A stretch of DNA of 64,000 bases from DSYU01 sp963827605 (lineage in GTDB: Bacteria; Chloroflexota; Anaerolineae; Anaerolineales; Anaerolineaceae). Position 1 is the stretch's first letter. The number at the start of each line of letters is the position of its first letter. Where the stretch lies: assembly GCA_963827605.1 (NCBI GenBank), contig CAWHBK010000001.1, positions 1,860,001-1,924,000 of the forward strand, written 5' to 3'. Made by a program: the position numbers and the translations under genes. The notes under the pieces were generated by a model that worked only from the letters and a program-made list of their open reading frames with translations, had not been told where the DNA came from and did not search any database. Of the stretch, positions 1 through 9,137 are shown in pieces.

Positions 1-518
1 CACAGGTTGGGGAAGTAGGTTTTGACAACATCCTGGGGGGCGATATCATCGAGCGCCAGCAGGTTGCCCTGGGAAGCGTACTGCGTTACCCAGCCTTCCG
101 AGATGGACAGGTTGATGACATCCGGGGCATTCCCGGCGGAGAAAGCATTGTTCAGATCATCACGGAAGGTGCCCTGATGATCTTCCCATTTGACAGTGAC
201 GCCCGGGTAAGCGGCTTCGAAACCGTCGATGGCATTCTTGATGTAAGCGTCAAAGGTGGGCGAGAGCCAGTAGGTCCAAATGGTCACTTCAGCGCCGTCT
301 TCAACGTCGGAGAACAGAGCGTCCGGGTTGGGACCGGGGGTGGGGGTAACAACGACCTGGACTTCTTTCTCGACCTGGACCTCGACCATCTGCGTTTCCT
401 TGACAACCACGGTTTCCCGGATTGTTTCAGGCTTTACGGCTGCAGGGGCCGCCGCGGGAGCGCATGAGCTGAGCAGGATGGTCACTAAGACCAGCAAAAC
501 AAAAAACTTGGTACGCAT
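1..518 (-). CDS. ABC transporter sugar-binding lipoprotein, partial (3' end outside window)
   Basis: About 172 residues are visible from the ATG at 518, and the frame runs open off the left edge. The protein starts with a lipoprotein signal (MRTKFFVLLVLV, then LLSSCAP with the lipobox Cys near residue 19). A Val/Glu/Lys-rich charged linker and a TPTPGP stretch follow, and then the start of a periplasmic-binding fold (VTIWTYWLSPTFDAY). This is the usual make-up of family 1 extracellular solute-binding proteins of carbohydrate ABC transporters in Chloroflexota. An AGGAGA Shine-Dalgarno precedes the ATG. It lies downstream of a ROK regulator, a ROK-like kinase and a PIG-L deacetylase on the same strand, so the ligand is probably an (N-acetylated) amino sugar or a glycoside of one; that is inference from context. 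Confidence 0.88.
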   Translation of the reverse strand, partial: MRTKFFVLLVLVTILLSSCAPAAAPAAVKPETIRETVVVKETQMVEVQVEKEVQVVVTPTPGPNPDALFSDVEDGAEVTIWTYWLSPTFDAYIKNAIDGFEAAYPGVTVKWEDHQGTFRDDLNNAFSAGNAPDVINLSISEGWVTQYASQGNLLALDDIAPQDVVKTYFPNL

Positions 519-727
519 GGATTCATCTCCTGTAGAATGGGTGATGTGGATACGGAAAACCTTATCGGTTGACATGGATGCAGCTTCGGTAACTTCTTCT
601 CTTTCCTCAATCTCCTTACTTGCGCACTACACCTCCTTTTGATTGATCCGGATACGGTACACGATTATTTGATTTCGTTTGCGGGCTCGTGCCAGTGGTT
701 GTCCTACCTGCGCAGCCGTACAGAAGG
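519..727. other. Gap between deacetylase and solute-binding gene
   Basis: A 209-bp non-coding stretch on the leftward operon. It has a strong AGGAGGTG element (leftward, near 625-635) followed at once by a tiny GTG-CGC-AAG-TAA reading frame, and then a second Shine-Dalgarno directly before the solute-binding gene. The short frame could be a leader peptide or chance. No clear terminator was seen. Confidence 0.3.
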
Positions 728-1588
728 CTACGCAGAACAGGCACCTACGCGTTCGAGCCGGGCAGCAACATCCCGCGCAAAACGAGCGATATGTTCTTGG
801 ATGAAGGCAGCGACGTCATATTGGTCGTCTTTAATCAGCGGGGTCAGATCCATGCCAAAGGAAAGGCCCTGGGTGGTATCCGTGCCATGTGATTCAAAGT
901 AAGTCGCGTTTGCCTTGCGGCGGCCCATGCTGGCCAGGTCGTAGCGTTTGCCGCCCGCAATCTGCGAGTCGAACACGCCCAGCAGCGCCGCCTGGAGACT
1001 TTCGTGGGCGGTCAGGTCAAACCCCACTTTGTCGGTGTCGATCAGCCAGTCCAGGTTGCGCCAAACCTCACAGGCATACAGCTTCTCGGGCCGCTCGGCT
1101 TTTGGCAGGCAGCGGATCGCGGCGATCACTTTGAGAGCCACAGCCACATGCGTATCGTGTTTATCGGCCAGGTTGTGTGTATAAACAAACTTGGGGTGCG
1201 CAACCCGCAGCAGGCCAGCGATATCTTCCACCGGCTGCACGCTGGTCCCATCTTTCACCTTCTTGCTGGGAAAATCCAGCAGTGCCTGCGCGGCATATTC
1301 CCCTACCACAGCGGCTTTCTTCTGCTCCTTGAAGCGGATGACGCACATCTCTTCATCGTTAAAGTTCTTGTAGATCTCATCCCGCGGAGATCCACGCCCA
1401 TCGGTGACCACCACCCCGGTAAACCAGAGGTCTTCGCGCTGGAAACACTCTAAGATAGGCGCTGCCGCCATAATCTCGATGTCATCCTGGTGGGCGCTGA
1501 TCGCCATATGCGTAGTGCGCGCCAGGGCTTGCTCTACGGGCAGACCATCAGGAATATATATTTCCGCGGTTTCAAGATGAAAGCGCAT
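728..1588 (-). CDS. PIG-L family N-acetylglucosamine deacetylase-like protein
   Basis: A 286-residue zinc-dependent deacetylase of the PIG-L/LmbE family. The first metal motif is AISAHQDDIEIM near residue 34, a variant of the usual HPDD. The second metal His lies in DKHDTHV near residue 152. The frame stays open upstream as far as 1735, but the ATG at 1588 has an AGGAGT Shine-Dalgarno and avoids an overlap with the upstream kinase gene, so it is the chosen start. It lies 16 bp after the ROK-like kinase gene and before a sugar-binding lipoprotein gene, which suggests deacetylation of an imported N-acetyl amino sugar. The exact substrate cannot be read from sequence. Confidence 0.88.
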   Translation of the reverse strand: MRFHLETAEIYIPDGLPVEQALARTTHMAISAHQDDIEIMAAAPILECFQREDLWFTGVVVTDGRGSPRDEIYKNFNDEEMCVIRFKEQKKAAVVGEYAAQALLDFPSKKVKDGTSVQPVEDIAGLLRVAHPKFVYTHNLADKHDTHVAVALKVIAAIRCLPKAERPEKLYACEVWRNLDWLIDTDKVGFDLTAHESLQAALLGVFDSQIAGGKRYDLASMGRRKANATYFESHGTDTTQGLSFGMDLTPLIKDDQYDVAAFIQEHIARFARDVAARLERVGACSA

Positions 1589-1604
1589 ACGAACTCCTGT
1601 TTTC

Positions 1605-3017
1605 CTAAACAATCGCGGGCAGGCTGGCAGCCGCAATGGACTGCCCCACCCGGCGGCTTTTCTCGTCGGGAAGCTGAACGTTGATAGACGCGGCCAGTTC
1701 TGGGAACGCTGCTTGCAGAACGCGGTTGGCTCCATCGAGGATCAGCTTGCCGCCAATTCCCGAGGTGCAGCGGCCCATGATTAGCACGTGCCGAATATCA
1801 TAGAAGCGTGCGTAATGCGCGAGCGCATAACCCAGGTAGATGCCCATGCTCTGCCAGATTTTCACAGCACCCTGGTGACCGGAAGCCAGTTTTTCCTGGA
1901 CGAAGGCCAGTTTTTCAGCATCGGTTACGTCACCGGGCAGCTGGATTCCCGCCGCGGGCGCCAGCCGGAAGACGCACTGCTGTGAAAAATACTGTGACCC
2001 GCAGCCGATATCCCCTGACCATTCATCCAAAGCCGCCGTCAGGCTGTAGTCTACCGGAGCGAAGGCCAGCTCGTTCAACCACCCGCGGATATTGCCCTGA
2101 GTATCCACATAACCGGCTGCCTGGCTGGAGCCCATGGCGATGCCCAGAACGCCGTTGACTTCCATCGCCATTGAACCGGCCATCGCGGTGACGTCGCCAT
2201 CATTGATCACTTCCAGCGGCACGCCCAGCTCTTCACGGATGCGCAAGAAGAGATTTTTGACCTCCGAGAACCGCTCGGCAGGGATGCTGCGGAAGAGGGA
2301 AGCCACCATGGGGCGGTTTCCGATGAAGATCCCCGCCGAGCTGCCTCCAATAGCGTCTACGCGCAGCATTTTTGACGCGGCCGTCTGAAGGGCAGCCATA
2401 ATTTCGCGGTAGTGATACTCGGGATCCGAATGCTTGCGTGGTTCCCATATGACCTCTTCACTGTAGACAACCTGACCGTCGACCACCGCGCTGACCTTGC
2501 GGTCCGATGCGCCGAGATCAAACCCGATCCGGCAGCCATCCAGGTGCCGTCCGAGAGCCGCTCCAACTTCCATCTCAGCGGGAAATTCTTCCGGATCACA
2601 AGGGATAACCTCAAATAGTTTCTCATGTACCAGTTCGCCCATAAATTGGGCGTCAAAATGGCGCGCCCCATTGGGTCCATAGCAGCTCTTCAAATATTCT
2701 CCGATGTTGCGCGGCCCGCCCACATACACCCGGTACCCGCCACGCTGCCAGAGCAGAAACTTGAGCAGGCGTTCCGCATGGGCAAAGTTTGCATCCGCCA
2801 GCGGATGATCCTGGGGGAAAACCACGCTTTCAAATCGCGTAACACTGCCATTCTCGCGTTCCAGTCCGAACACCAGCGGAACCCCACTTTGCTTGGCTTC
2901 GCTCTCAAAGGCGCGGACAGCCAGGACAGCCGGGATGAATAACGGGTCCAGAGGTGGGGTGATGGATGGCTTCCCCCGATTGATAAAATGTTCCGTGTGA
3001 GCTGGGACTGTTTGCAT
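1605..3017 (-). CDS. ROK-like sugar kinase with N-terminal extension
   Basis: A 470-residue protein whose ASKHA (actin-like ATPase) core starts near residue 165 (RIGFDLGASDRKVSAVV). It has a catalytic-loop-like NDGDVTAMAG near 292 and GVLGIAMGSSQ near 310. The first ~150 residues are an extra domain of unknown role. The classic ROK zinc motif CxCGxxGCxE is absent; only scattered Cys occur around GDIGCGSQYF. It lies 13 bp after the ROK repressor gene and just before the deacetylase gene. It probably phosphorylates the sugar released by this operon; the substrate is unknown. Confidence 0.8.
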   Translation of the reverse strand: MQTVPAHTEHFINRGKPSITPPLDPLFIPAVLAVRAFESEAKQSGVPLVFGLERENGSVTRFESVVFPQDHPLADANFAHAERLLKFLLWQRGGYRVYVGGPRNIGEYLKSCYGPNGARHFDAQFMGELVHEKLFEVIPCDPEEFPAEMEVGAALGRHLDGCRIGFDLGASDRKVSAVVDGQVVYSEEVIWEPRKHSDPEYHYREIMAALQTAASKMLRVDAIGGSSAGIFIGNRPMVASLFRSIPAERFSEVKNLFLRIREELGVPLEVINDGDVTAMAGSMAMEVNGVLGIAMGSSQAAGYVDTQGNIRGWLNELAFAPVDYSLTAALDEWSGDIGCGSQYFSQQCVFRLAPAAGIQLPGDVTDAEKLAFVQEKLASGHQGAVKIWQSMGIYLGYALAHYARFYDIRHVLIMGRCTSGIGGKLILDGANRVLQAAFPELAASINVQLPDEKSRRVGQSIAAASLPAIV

Positions 3018-3030
3018 GGTAATTCAATCC

Positions 3031-4218
3031 TCAACGGGTGGTAAAAAGAAGCGGACTATGGCTCGCCAGCATTGCGGAAGCTCCCAGGATGATGCCATTT
3101 TCACCCAGGTGACCGAACTCTACCCGAGTATCAACGGCCAACCTGGAAAACGTATTTTGAGAAACGGTGTCCTGAACCACGTCCAACCAGGATTGGCCAA
3201 AGCGAGTGATATCCCCGGTCAAGACGATTTTTTGAATATTCAAGGTTCCAACCAGGCTGGAAATCGCTAACCCCAGCTGGCGTGCGGTATCCAATACGAT
3301 TTGTTTGATCTGCGGGTTCCCGGCCTCAAATGCCTGGCCAATGGCTTCCAGATCGATTTCCCGCCCAGCCGGGAATATACCGGGCGTCTCACGTGCCAGG
3401 GTTTTTGCATGCTGAATGAGCGACCGCGTGCTGGCTACCGTTTCAAGACAGCCATTTTTCCCGCAGCGGCAGACCTGCCCGCCATGTGGAACAACCACGA
3501 TATGGCCAATTTCTCCCGCTCCCCCGCCGTCTCCCTGAAAGAGCCTGTGGTCAATAATGATGCCCGCGCCAATGCCCTGACGGATATTGATCACGACCAG
3601 GTTATTGTCCGCCTGGTGCCCCTCCCCGAAGTTGTATTCCCCCATGGCGGCAGCCTGGCTGTCGTTGAGAACATATGCCGGTAGGTGATAGCGGTCCTGC
3701 AGCAGCCGAGCCAGCGGCAGGTTCTGCCAGTCAAGGTTTACAGCATTGACGACTACGCCTTCATTGGTGTTGACCAGCCCCGGCGTGCCTACGCCGATAC
3801 CGATGATGGGCTGCAGGGAGGTATCCACCAACCGGTCGAGGATCTCATAGATCGCTTCGAGCGCTTCGTTTCCACTGTAGTTCTGCACCGGTTGGCTGAT
3901 CATCGAGCGGATCTTCCCACGCAGGTTGAACACCGCCCCCAGAAATTCGCTGTGGGCGAGGTCAATCCCAATTAGATACCTGGAATCTTCAACCAGGCTT
4001 AATAGAATCGGATTTTTCCCTCCTTGAGATGTGCCCAGGCCGATTTCACTCACCAACCCCTCGGCAATCAGTTCAGCCACAATATCAGAAACAGTCGTGC
4101 GGGTCAGGCTGGTGATGCGAGCGATTTCGGCGCGGCTGATGCTGTCATGATTGAAAATAGTCCTTAATACCAGAGTATGGTTATGCTCTTTGGTCTGCTG
4201 TTGCGTTGCTTTTTTCAT
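3031..4218 (-). CDS. ROK family transcriptional regulator (NagC/XylR type)
   Basis: 395 residues. An N-terminal winged helix-turn-helix (SRAEIARITSLTRTTVSDIV, about residues 28-47) is followed by a ROK sugar-binding domain with GIDLAHSEF near 93, GVGTPGLV near 146 and the zinc-binding CRCGKNGCLE motif near 260. Proteins of this build repress sugar operons and let go on binding the sugar. It is the first gene of the leftward operon that continues with kinase, deacetylase and solute-binding protein, and a 29-bp palindrome lies 41 bp upstream of its start, so autoregulation is likely. Confidence 0.92.
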   Translation of the reverse strand: MKKATQQQTKEHNHTLVLRTIFNHDSISRAEIARITSLTRTTVSDIVAELIAEGLVSEIGLGTSQGGKNPILLSLVEDSRYLIGIDLAHSEFLGAVFNLRGKIRSMISQPVQNYSGNEALEAIYEILDRLVDTSLQPIIGIGVGTPGLVNTNEGVVVNAVNLDWQNLPLARLLQDRYHLPAYVLNDSQAAAMGEYNFGEGHQADNNLVVINIRQGIGAGIIIDHRLFQGDGGGAGEIGHIVVVPHGGQVCRCGKNGCLETVASTRSLIQHAKTLARETPGIFPAGREIDLEAIGQAFEAGNPQIKQIVLDTARQLGLAISSLVGTLNIQKIVLTGDITRFGQSWLDVVQDTVSQNTFSRLAVDTRVEFGHLGENGIILGASAMLASHSPLLFTTR

Positions 4219-4258
4219 AAGATATTTACAGGTATTGATTTTCAGTCGAAAGGATGGG

Positions 4259-4287
4259 ACTTTGTAAGTCCATTGGGCTTACAAAGT
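4259..4287. promoter_or_regulatory. Palindromic operator candidate for the ROK regulator
   Basis: Perfect inverted repeat: ACTTTGTAAG, a 9-bp spacer, then CTTACAAAGT, located 41-69 bp upstream of the ROK regulator start. Arm spacing (centres 19 bp apart) suits a dimeric winged-helix repressor. Probable autoregulatory operator for the amino-sugar operon. Confidence 0.6.
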
Positions 4288-4559
4288 TCATTGTAGCATG
4301 CGGTATCGAATTGTCAATAGTCAATTACAAAATTTCCTAGTTGTCCCTTTCTTTCAACCGTTATTGCTTTTGTCCTAAATAGGATGACCTGTCTGTTCGG
4401 GACAGAGTTTGCGATGTAATCAACGACTTGATTTATTACTTTCCGGTGCTCAAAAATAAGTTGAGGCGCTTAAGCGACAGGAGGAGTTGGTAAACATGGA
4501 AAACGAACGGCACTAGATTGAGCTAGATAGTGTTACTCTAGACCGTCAATGGATAATCA
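4288..4559. other. Non-coding stretch between ROK operon and recombinase remnant
   Basis: No credible gene. A purine-rich AGGAGGAG box near 4480 precedes an ATG at 4496 that opens only a six-codon frame. This could be a decayed start of the recombinase whose C-terminal remnant follows at 4560. Confidence 0.3.
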
Positions 4560-4814
4560 TACAGGCCAGGAAAGGGAAAATATCTGAGGAAATGGGATGA
4601 GAAAGCGCGCGAATACCTGGAGGATTTACACCTCGGGCTTGAGGCGCTGAATGCCGCTCCCCTATCAAAAGAGGAGCGGCATCAAATTTTTCTACACAAA
4701 CGCCGGATGGTTCAGACCCTCGTCGTCCGGGTTCCTATTGGTAAGAACCGGGAGATCAAGATTAATTTTTCGCCTGAACATCCTCGAAATCGTCTGGCAG
4801 GCGGAAAAATTTAG
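4560..4814 (+). pseudogene. C-terminal remnant of a serine (resolvase-type) recombinase
   Basis: An open frame of 84 codons without a start (preceded by TAA) ending in TAG at 4812-4814. Its sequence (EYLEDLHLGLEALN, then KRRMVQTLVVRVPIGKN, then EIKINF) resembles the coiled-coil and small beta C-terminal end of large serine recombinases, where a helix like LxxRLxxL is followed by a strand of type RxLVxxVxI. The catalytic resolvase domain is absent. It overlaps the end of the DUF35 gene tail to tail. Family assignment rests on pattern recognition alone. Confidence 0.45.
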
Positions 4815-5212
4815 TGAAGTCCCGAGGGCCGGAACTTATACCCGTACACCAGAATCCCCTTCTCATTCCCGTCCGACCGGATCCTTCTGGTGACCATCTC
4901 CACCGGCATGCCAATGGTTACCGGTTCCTCGCCCAGATCGGTAAGCTGCGCGGTGACCACCGGGCCTTCCTCCAGCTGGATCAGCGCCACGGTGTATGGG
5001 GCGGAATTTTCAAACCCTTCCGGGCCGTCCTGCAAAGTGGTATAGGAATAAATGGTGCCTTTTCCGCTAAATGCATAAGGTTCTTTGGCCTCTTCGCCGC
5101 AGTTTGGGCAGACGTCCCGCGGGGGGAAGATCTTGACCTCACAGTGCGGGCAGATTTCGCCAACCAGGCCGTAGCGCTGTTTCTTCAATCGCCAATGACG
5201 GGGGATTTCCAT
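4811..5212 (-). CDS. DUF35 Zn-ribbon/OB-fold acyl-CoA-binding protein of the mevalonate cluster
   Basis: 133 residues. An N-terminal rubredoxin-like zinc ribbon (CPHCEVKIFPPRDVCPNC, about residues 21-38) is followed by an OB fold (GKGTIYSYTTLQ to the C terminus). The ATG at 5212 follows a GGAGG box, so it is preferred over the upstream in-frame TTG. In archaea DUF35 proteins bridge acetoacetyl-CoA thiolase and HMG-CoA synthase and share their CoA site. Here the gene is the last of a cluster with exactly those partners, 69 bp after the thiolase-like gene, so the same scaffold role is likely. Confidence 0.9.
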   Translation of the reverse strand: MEIPRHWRLKKQRYGLVGEICPHCEVKIFPPRDVCPNCGEEAKEPYAFSGKGTIYSYTTLQDGPEGFENSAPYTVALIQLEEGPVVTAQLTDLGEEPVTIGMPVEMVTRRIRSDGNEKGILVYGYKFRPSGLH

Positions 5213-5281
5213 TATTGCCTCCAAAAAATCTATAAAAACAAATGCTTTATCCGTATTTCGAGCGTTGGCCCTGCACTGTCT

Positions 5282-6474
5282 CTATTCCCAGCGTTCGAGC
5301 ACATGGGTGACGGCTGTGGCGGCTGCGCCGCCCAGCGTTTGAACCAGCGCGCGGCGAGCATCGGCGACCTGGTTCTTGCCGGCCTGCCAGCGCAGCTGCT
5401 GGGCAGCCTCAACCAGTTGATAGACGCCCGAAGCGCCCAGCGGGTTGCCGCGCGCCTTTTGCCCGCCCATGGTCAGAACCGGCAGGCGACCATCTAGCCC
5501 AAGCTGGCCTTCCTGCGCCGGCCGCCAGCCCTCGCCGCGCGGCGCCAGGCAGGCAGCTTCCAGCGAAAGCGCCGCATAAATCGAAAAGCCATCCCACAGT
5601 TCAAAGAGGCTCACATCCGTGGGCAGGATCCCCGCCTGGCGGCAGGCGCGCTCCACCGAAACACCCGCGGCTTCAAAGGCCAGCGGCGATTCCCGGTCGT
5701 GCAGCGAAAGCCGGTCGGTGACCACGCTCGAGCCGGTCACGCGCACCAGCGGGTGAGCGAAATCCCGCGGGCAGCATATCCGAGCGGGTCAGCAGGATCG
5801 CCGCTGCGCCGTCGGCATATGGCGCCATGTCCATCAGATTGAGCGGGTCGCTAACCAGCGCGGCATTGTCATACATCTCGCGGCGGATGGGCTTTGCGGA
5901 TACATGGCGTTGGGATTGTTGACTGCGTTGGCATGCGCCAGCATGGGGAACGCGCCAAACACGCCGCGCGGAACGCCATACTCATACAGGTAGCGCTGCA
6001 TCAACAGCCCGGCCTGCGCGGCGGGCGTCATGCCGTTGACTGCCTCATAATCGTAGTCGGTCATCTGGGCGACCAGCGCATCACTGCGCGGGCCAACCAC
6101 ATCGGTATATTTCTCCACGCCTACCACCAGCGCCACATTCACCAGCCCGGATGCAACCGCCAGGTAGCCCAGGTGGAAGGCAGCCGCGCCAGAAGCTTCC
6201 GCCGCCTCGACGGTGATGCCTTCGATCCCTTCCAGCCCCATGTTATCCGCCAGCAGCGAGCCCAGGTTGGACTGGTGGAAGCGGTCGAGGCCAGAAAACT
6301 GCCCATATACATCGCCTGGGGCACGAGCTCGCCCGCCCCCGAACGCGCCGCGTCGGAACGAGCGGCCTGAATAGCCCGCGCCGCCAGCGTGCGCAGCGAA
6401 ACATCCCAGTGCTCGCCAACCGGAGTCTGGCCAATGCCAGCGATCACAACTTCCGCAGTCGAATTACGCGCCAT
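5282..6474 (-). CDS. Thiolase-family protein of the mevalonate cluster (frameshifted)
   Basis: About 395 residues spread over four overlapping frames (starting at 6474, then entering new frames near 6270, 5890 and 5750), each shift explained by a single-base indel. Recognisable thiolase stretches are VEAAEASGAAAFHLGYLAV, VGVEKYTD, and near the end GGQKARGNPLGAS and LGGAAATAV. It starts 9 bp after the HMG-CoA synthase stop. By context it should make acetoacetyl-CoA for HMG-CoA synthase. Oddly, the position where SCP2/archaeal thiolases normally carry the nucleophilic Cys (AACASG) reads Glu, and the usual GHPxGA His reads Asn, so activity is uncertain. Confidence 0.82.
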
Positions 6475-6483
6475 GGTTGCCCC

Positions 6484-7570
6484 CTACCCCATCGCCAGCT
6501 TGCCGCGATAGCGGACATAAGTGGCATAATCGATCTGCGTGCGGCGGGCGATATAATCCGCCGTCTTCGGCGCCAGGTCCGCGGCGCTCATCGATCTTTT
6601 CCGTGACGCGCAGTGAAAAAGCGTCCGAGCCCGCGCCCGAGCCAAAGGAAACCATCAGGATGCGGTCGCCTGGTTTGGCCACATCCAGGGTGGCGGTCAG
6701 GCCGATCATCGCCGCGCCGGCATAGGTGTTGCCAATCACCGGCACCAGCAGCCCAGGCTGGATCTGCTCATCGGTTAAAGCCCAGCAGGCTGGCCGCCCG
6801 CTGGGGGAACTTGGTGTTGGGCTGGTGGAAAACGGCGTAGGTGTAATCGGCGGCGGTGGTGCCCATCTCTTTCATCATCGTGCTGCCCGCCTCGGTGATG
6901 TGCTTGAAATAGGCCGGCTCGCCGGTAAAGCGCTGGCCGTGCTCGGGATACTTCTGCTCCGCCCGCCGCCAGAAATCAGGCGTATCGGTGACAAACGAAT
7001 AGGAAGCCTCGATCACCGCCAGGGCATCTTCCGCCGGACCGACCACGTAAGCCGCCCCGCCGGCCGCGGCGGTATATTCCAGCGCATCGCCCGGCTGGCC
7101 CTGGGCAGTGTCCATGCCAATCGCCAGGGCATAATCGGCCATGCCCGAGCCCACCAGCCCCATCGCCGCCACCATCGCTTCGGTGCCGGCCTTGCAGGCA
7201 AACTCCCAGTCGCCGGCCTGGATATGCGGCGCCGGCGCCAATGGCTTCCGCGACAATGGTCGAGCTGGGCTTTACCGCGTAGGGATGCGATTCAGAGCCA
7301 ACCCACACCGCGCGCAGCAGCTTCGGGGTCAATCTGGGCGCGCGCCAGCGCATTGCGCGCCGCCTCGATCGACATGGTAATCACGTCTTCGTCCAGCCCG
7401 GCGACGGCTTTTTCCTTGATCGGCAGCCCGCCGGTCTTGCCGCCAGCCCAGACCCGCGCCACCTCAACCGCTGGCAGGCGGTAGCGCGGCACATACGCGC
7501 CGTAACCGATCAGGCCAACCGGGCGGCTGGTTTTCAATAAACGAGAGGATAATTTCTGCATTTGCTCCAT
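6484..7570 (-). CDS. Hydroxymethylglutaryl-CoA synthase, archaeal type (frameshifted)
   Basis: About 360 residues in five frames. The shifts, near 7310, 7235, 6775 and 6595, are each consistent with one inserted base. It joins acetyl-CoA to acetoacetyl-CoA to give HMG-CoA. Markers: VGLIGYGAYVPRYRL at the N terminus, the active-site Cys in EFACKAGTEAM, the His in FHQPNTKFP, and FGSGAGSDAF near the C terminus. The ATG at 7570 overlaps the HMG-CoA reductase stop as TAATG; an in-frame ATG at 7585 is an alternative. The order reductase-synthase-thiolase-DUF35 in one strand indicates an operon. Confidence 0.9.
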
Positions 7571-8854
7571 TAAGAATTTCTCCATTCGCGAAGGATTTCT
7601 TCCGCGCGATCGATGCGCACGTTGCGCTCGGCGACCAGCTGGTCGGCCAGGCGGTCGATCAGCTCACCCTCTGCCCCGGCGGCAATCGCCACCTGGCGGG
7701 CATGCAGGCCCATGTGCCCGCGCTGGATGCCTTCGGTCGCCAGCGCGCGCAGCGCGGCCAGGTTCTGCGCCAGTCCAACCGAGACAATAATCTCCGCCAG
7801 CTGGCTGGCCGTCTGCACGCCCATCAGTTTGAGCGCGGCTCGGGCAGTCGGATGGACCCGGGTCGCCCCGCCGACGATACCCACCGCCATGGGCATCTCC
7901 AGCGTACCCGACCAGGTTGCCCTCGGCATCTTTGCCCCAGGTGCTCAGAGCGGTGTACTGCCCGCTGCGCGCCGCATAGGCATGCGCCCCGGCTTCCACC
8001 GCGCGCCAGTCGTTGCCGGTGGCGATCACCACTGCGTCCACGCCGTTCATAATGCCCTTGTTGTGCGTCGCCGCCCGGTATGGGTCGACCGCGGCGAAAG
8101 CCCAGGCAGCAATGATTCCATCCCGCACTGCCTCGGCGGAAAAATCGCCAAAAGCCAGCTCTTCCAGGCGAATGGTGCAGCGCGCGCGCGCCAGGCGGCG
8201 GTCGGCCAGGTTGGAGAGGATGCGCAGATGCACCTTCCCGCCGGTGATCTGCTTCCACCCGCGGCGCCAGGCGCTCCACGGCGGTATTGATCGCGTTCGC
8301 GCCCATCGCGTCGCGCACATCATAGATCAGGTGCACCACCAGGAACGGCCCAATGGGCGATGTCTTCGATCAGGCGCACCTCCAGGTCGCGCGGGCCGCC
8401 GCCCAGGCGCGCCAGCACCGGGTCGATCGTCGCCGCTTCTTCCAGCAGTTCCGCCTGGCGCTCGAGCAGCATCAGGCGCGCCAGCGCGGGGTTGGCCAGG
8501 TCGATGCACCTGCATCTGCCCGATCATCTCCGGCGCGGTGGTATGCGCGACAAAACCTCCCGCCGGGCGCGCCAGGCGCGCCATAAACGAAGCCCCGGCC
8601 ACCACTGAAGGCTCCTCGATCACCATCGGCACCAGCACATCCCGCCCATTGACCTGAAAATTCTGCGCGATCCCCAGCGGCAGCGCGTGCAGGCCGACCA
8701 CATTTTCGATCATATGGTCGGCCTGTTCGAGCGTTAATCCGCCCGGCCCGGTGAGGGCTGTCACTTCATCCGCGGTGAGGCCCGCCTGTCCGGCAATCCA
8801 CCGCGCGCGTTCTTGCAAACTGAGGTTATAAAATTTTACCCGCGCTGCTTCCAT
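7570..8854 (-). CDS. mvaA: Hydroxymethylglutaryl-CoA reductase, class II-like (frameshifted)
   Basis: About 425 residues in five frames with shifts near 8510, 8350, 8270 and 7915. It reduces HMG-CoA to mevalonate. Catalytic landmarks: Glu in VIEEPSVVAGAS, DVRDAMGAN, Lys/Asp in HNKGIMNGVDAVV, and the His in QRGHMGLHA near the C terminus. The short form without membrane anchor and the helix content fit class II bacterial enzymes. It is first in the mevalonate cluster and shares TAATG with the synthase gene. All frameshifts sit between conserved blocks, so the biological gene is probably intact. Confidence 0.9.
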
Positions 8855-8995
8855 TCGCTACCTGTCTCCATTCATCTTATTTTCGTACGCTGCTGTGTGG
8901 CTATACTATAACCCAAACATGCGGCGCGCGAAGCCAGATGTCTGTGATTTATAGCCTTGGGACACTGGCAAAAGCTATCAAATTCTTAAAATAAA

Positions 8996-9025
8996 GCGTT
9001 CGCAGGCATAATAACCTGCGAACGC
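8996..9025. repeat. Perfect 11-bp inverted repeat between mvaA and hutI
   Basis: GCGTTCGCAGG and its complement CCTGCGAACGC around an 8-base AT-rich loop, in the divergent gap between mvaA (left) and hutI (right). On the minus strand it is followed by a T-rich tract, as in an intrinsic terminator, but it lies upstream of both genes. A regulatory hairpin or protein site is equally possible. Confidence 0.5.
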
Positions 9026-9125
9026 AGCCTGCCAGATCCTATGGTATGCTAGGATTCCAGCGTAAAACTTTCCCCTGGCTTTAACACATGTAAAATTAGG
9101 CTCGTTTGGTTATAAATATCTACGC

Positions 9126-9131
9126 TACAAT
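9126..9131 (+). promoter_or_regulatory. -10 element (TACAAT) for hutI, possibly leaderless
   Basis: TACAAT ends 6 bp before the hutI ATG and there is no Shine-Dalgarno in between, the spacing expected for a leaderless transcript. No convincing -35 box was found at 16-18 bp. Confidence 0.45.
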
Positions 9132-9137
9132 ACCATT

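Noticed and set aside
3016..3975. Plus-strand frames opposite the ROK regulator
   Set aside because: Complement of a well-supported regulator gene.
5282..8854. Reading the broken mevalonate genes as pseudogenes
   Set aside because: All conserved blocks are intact between single-base shifts, and unrelated genes show the same pattern, so sequence error is the simpler reading.
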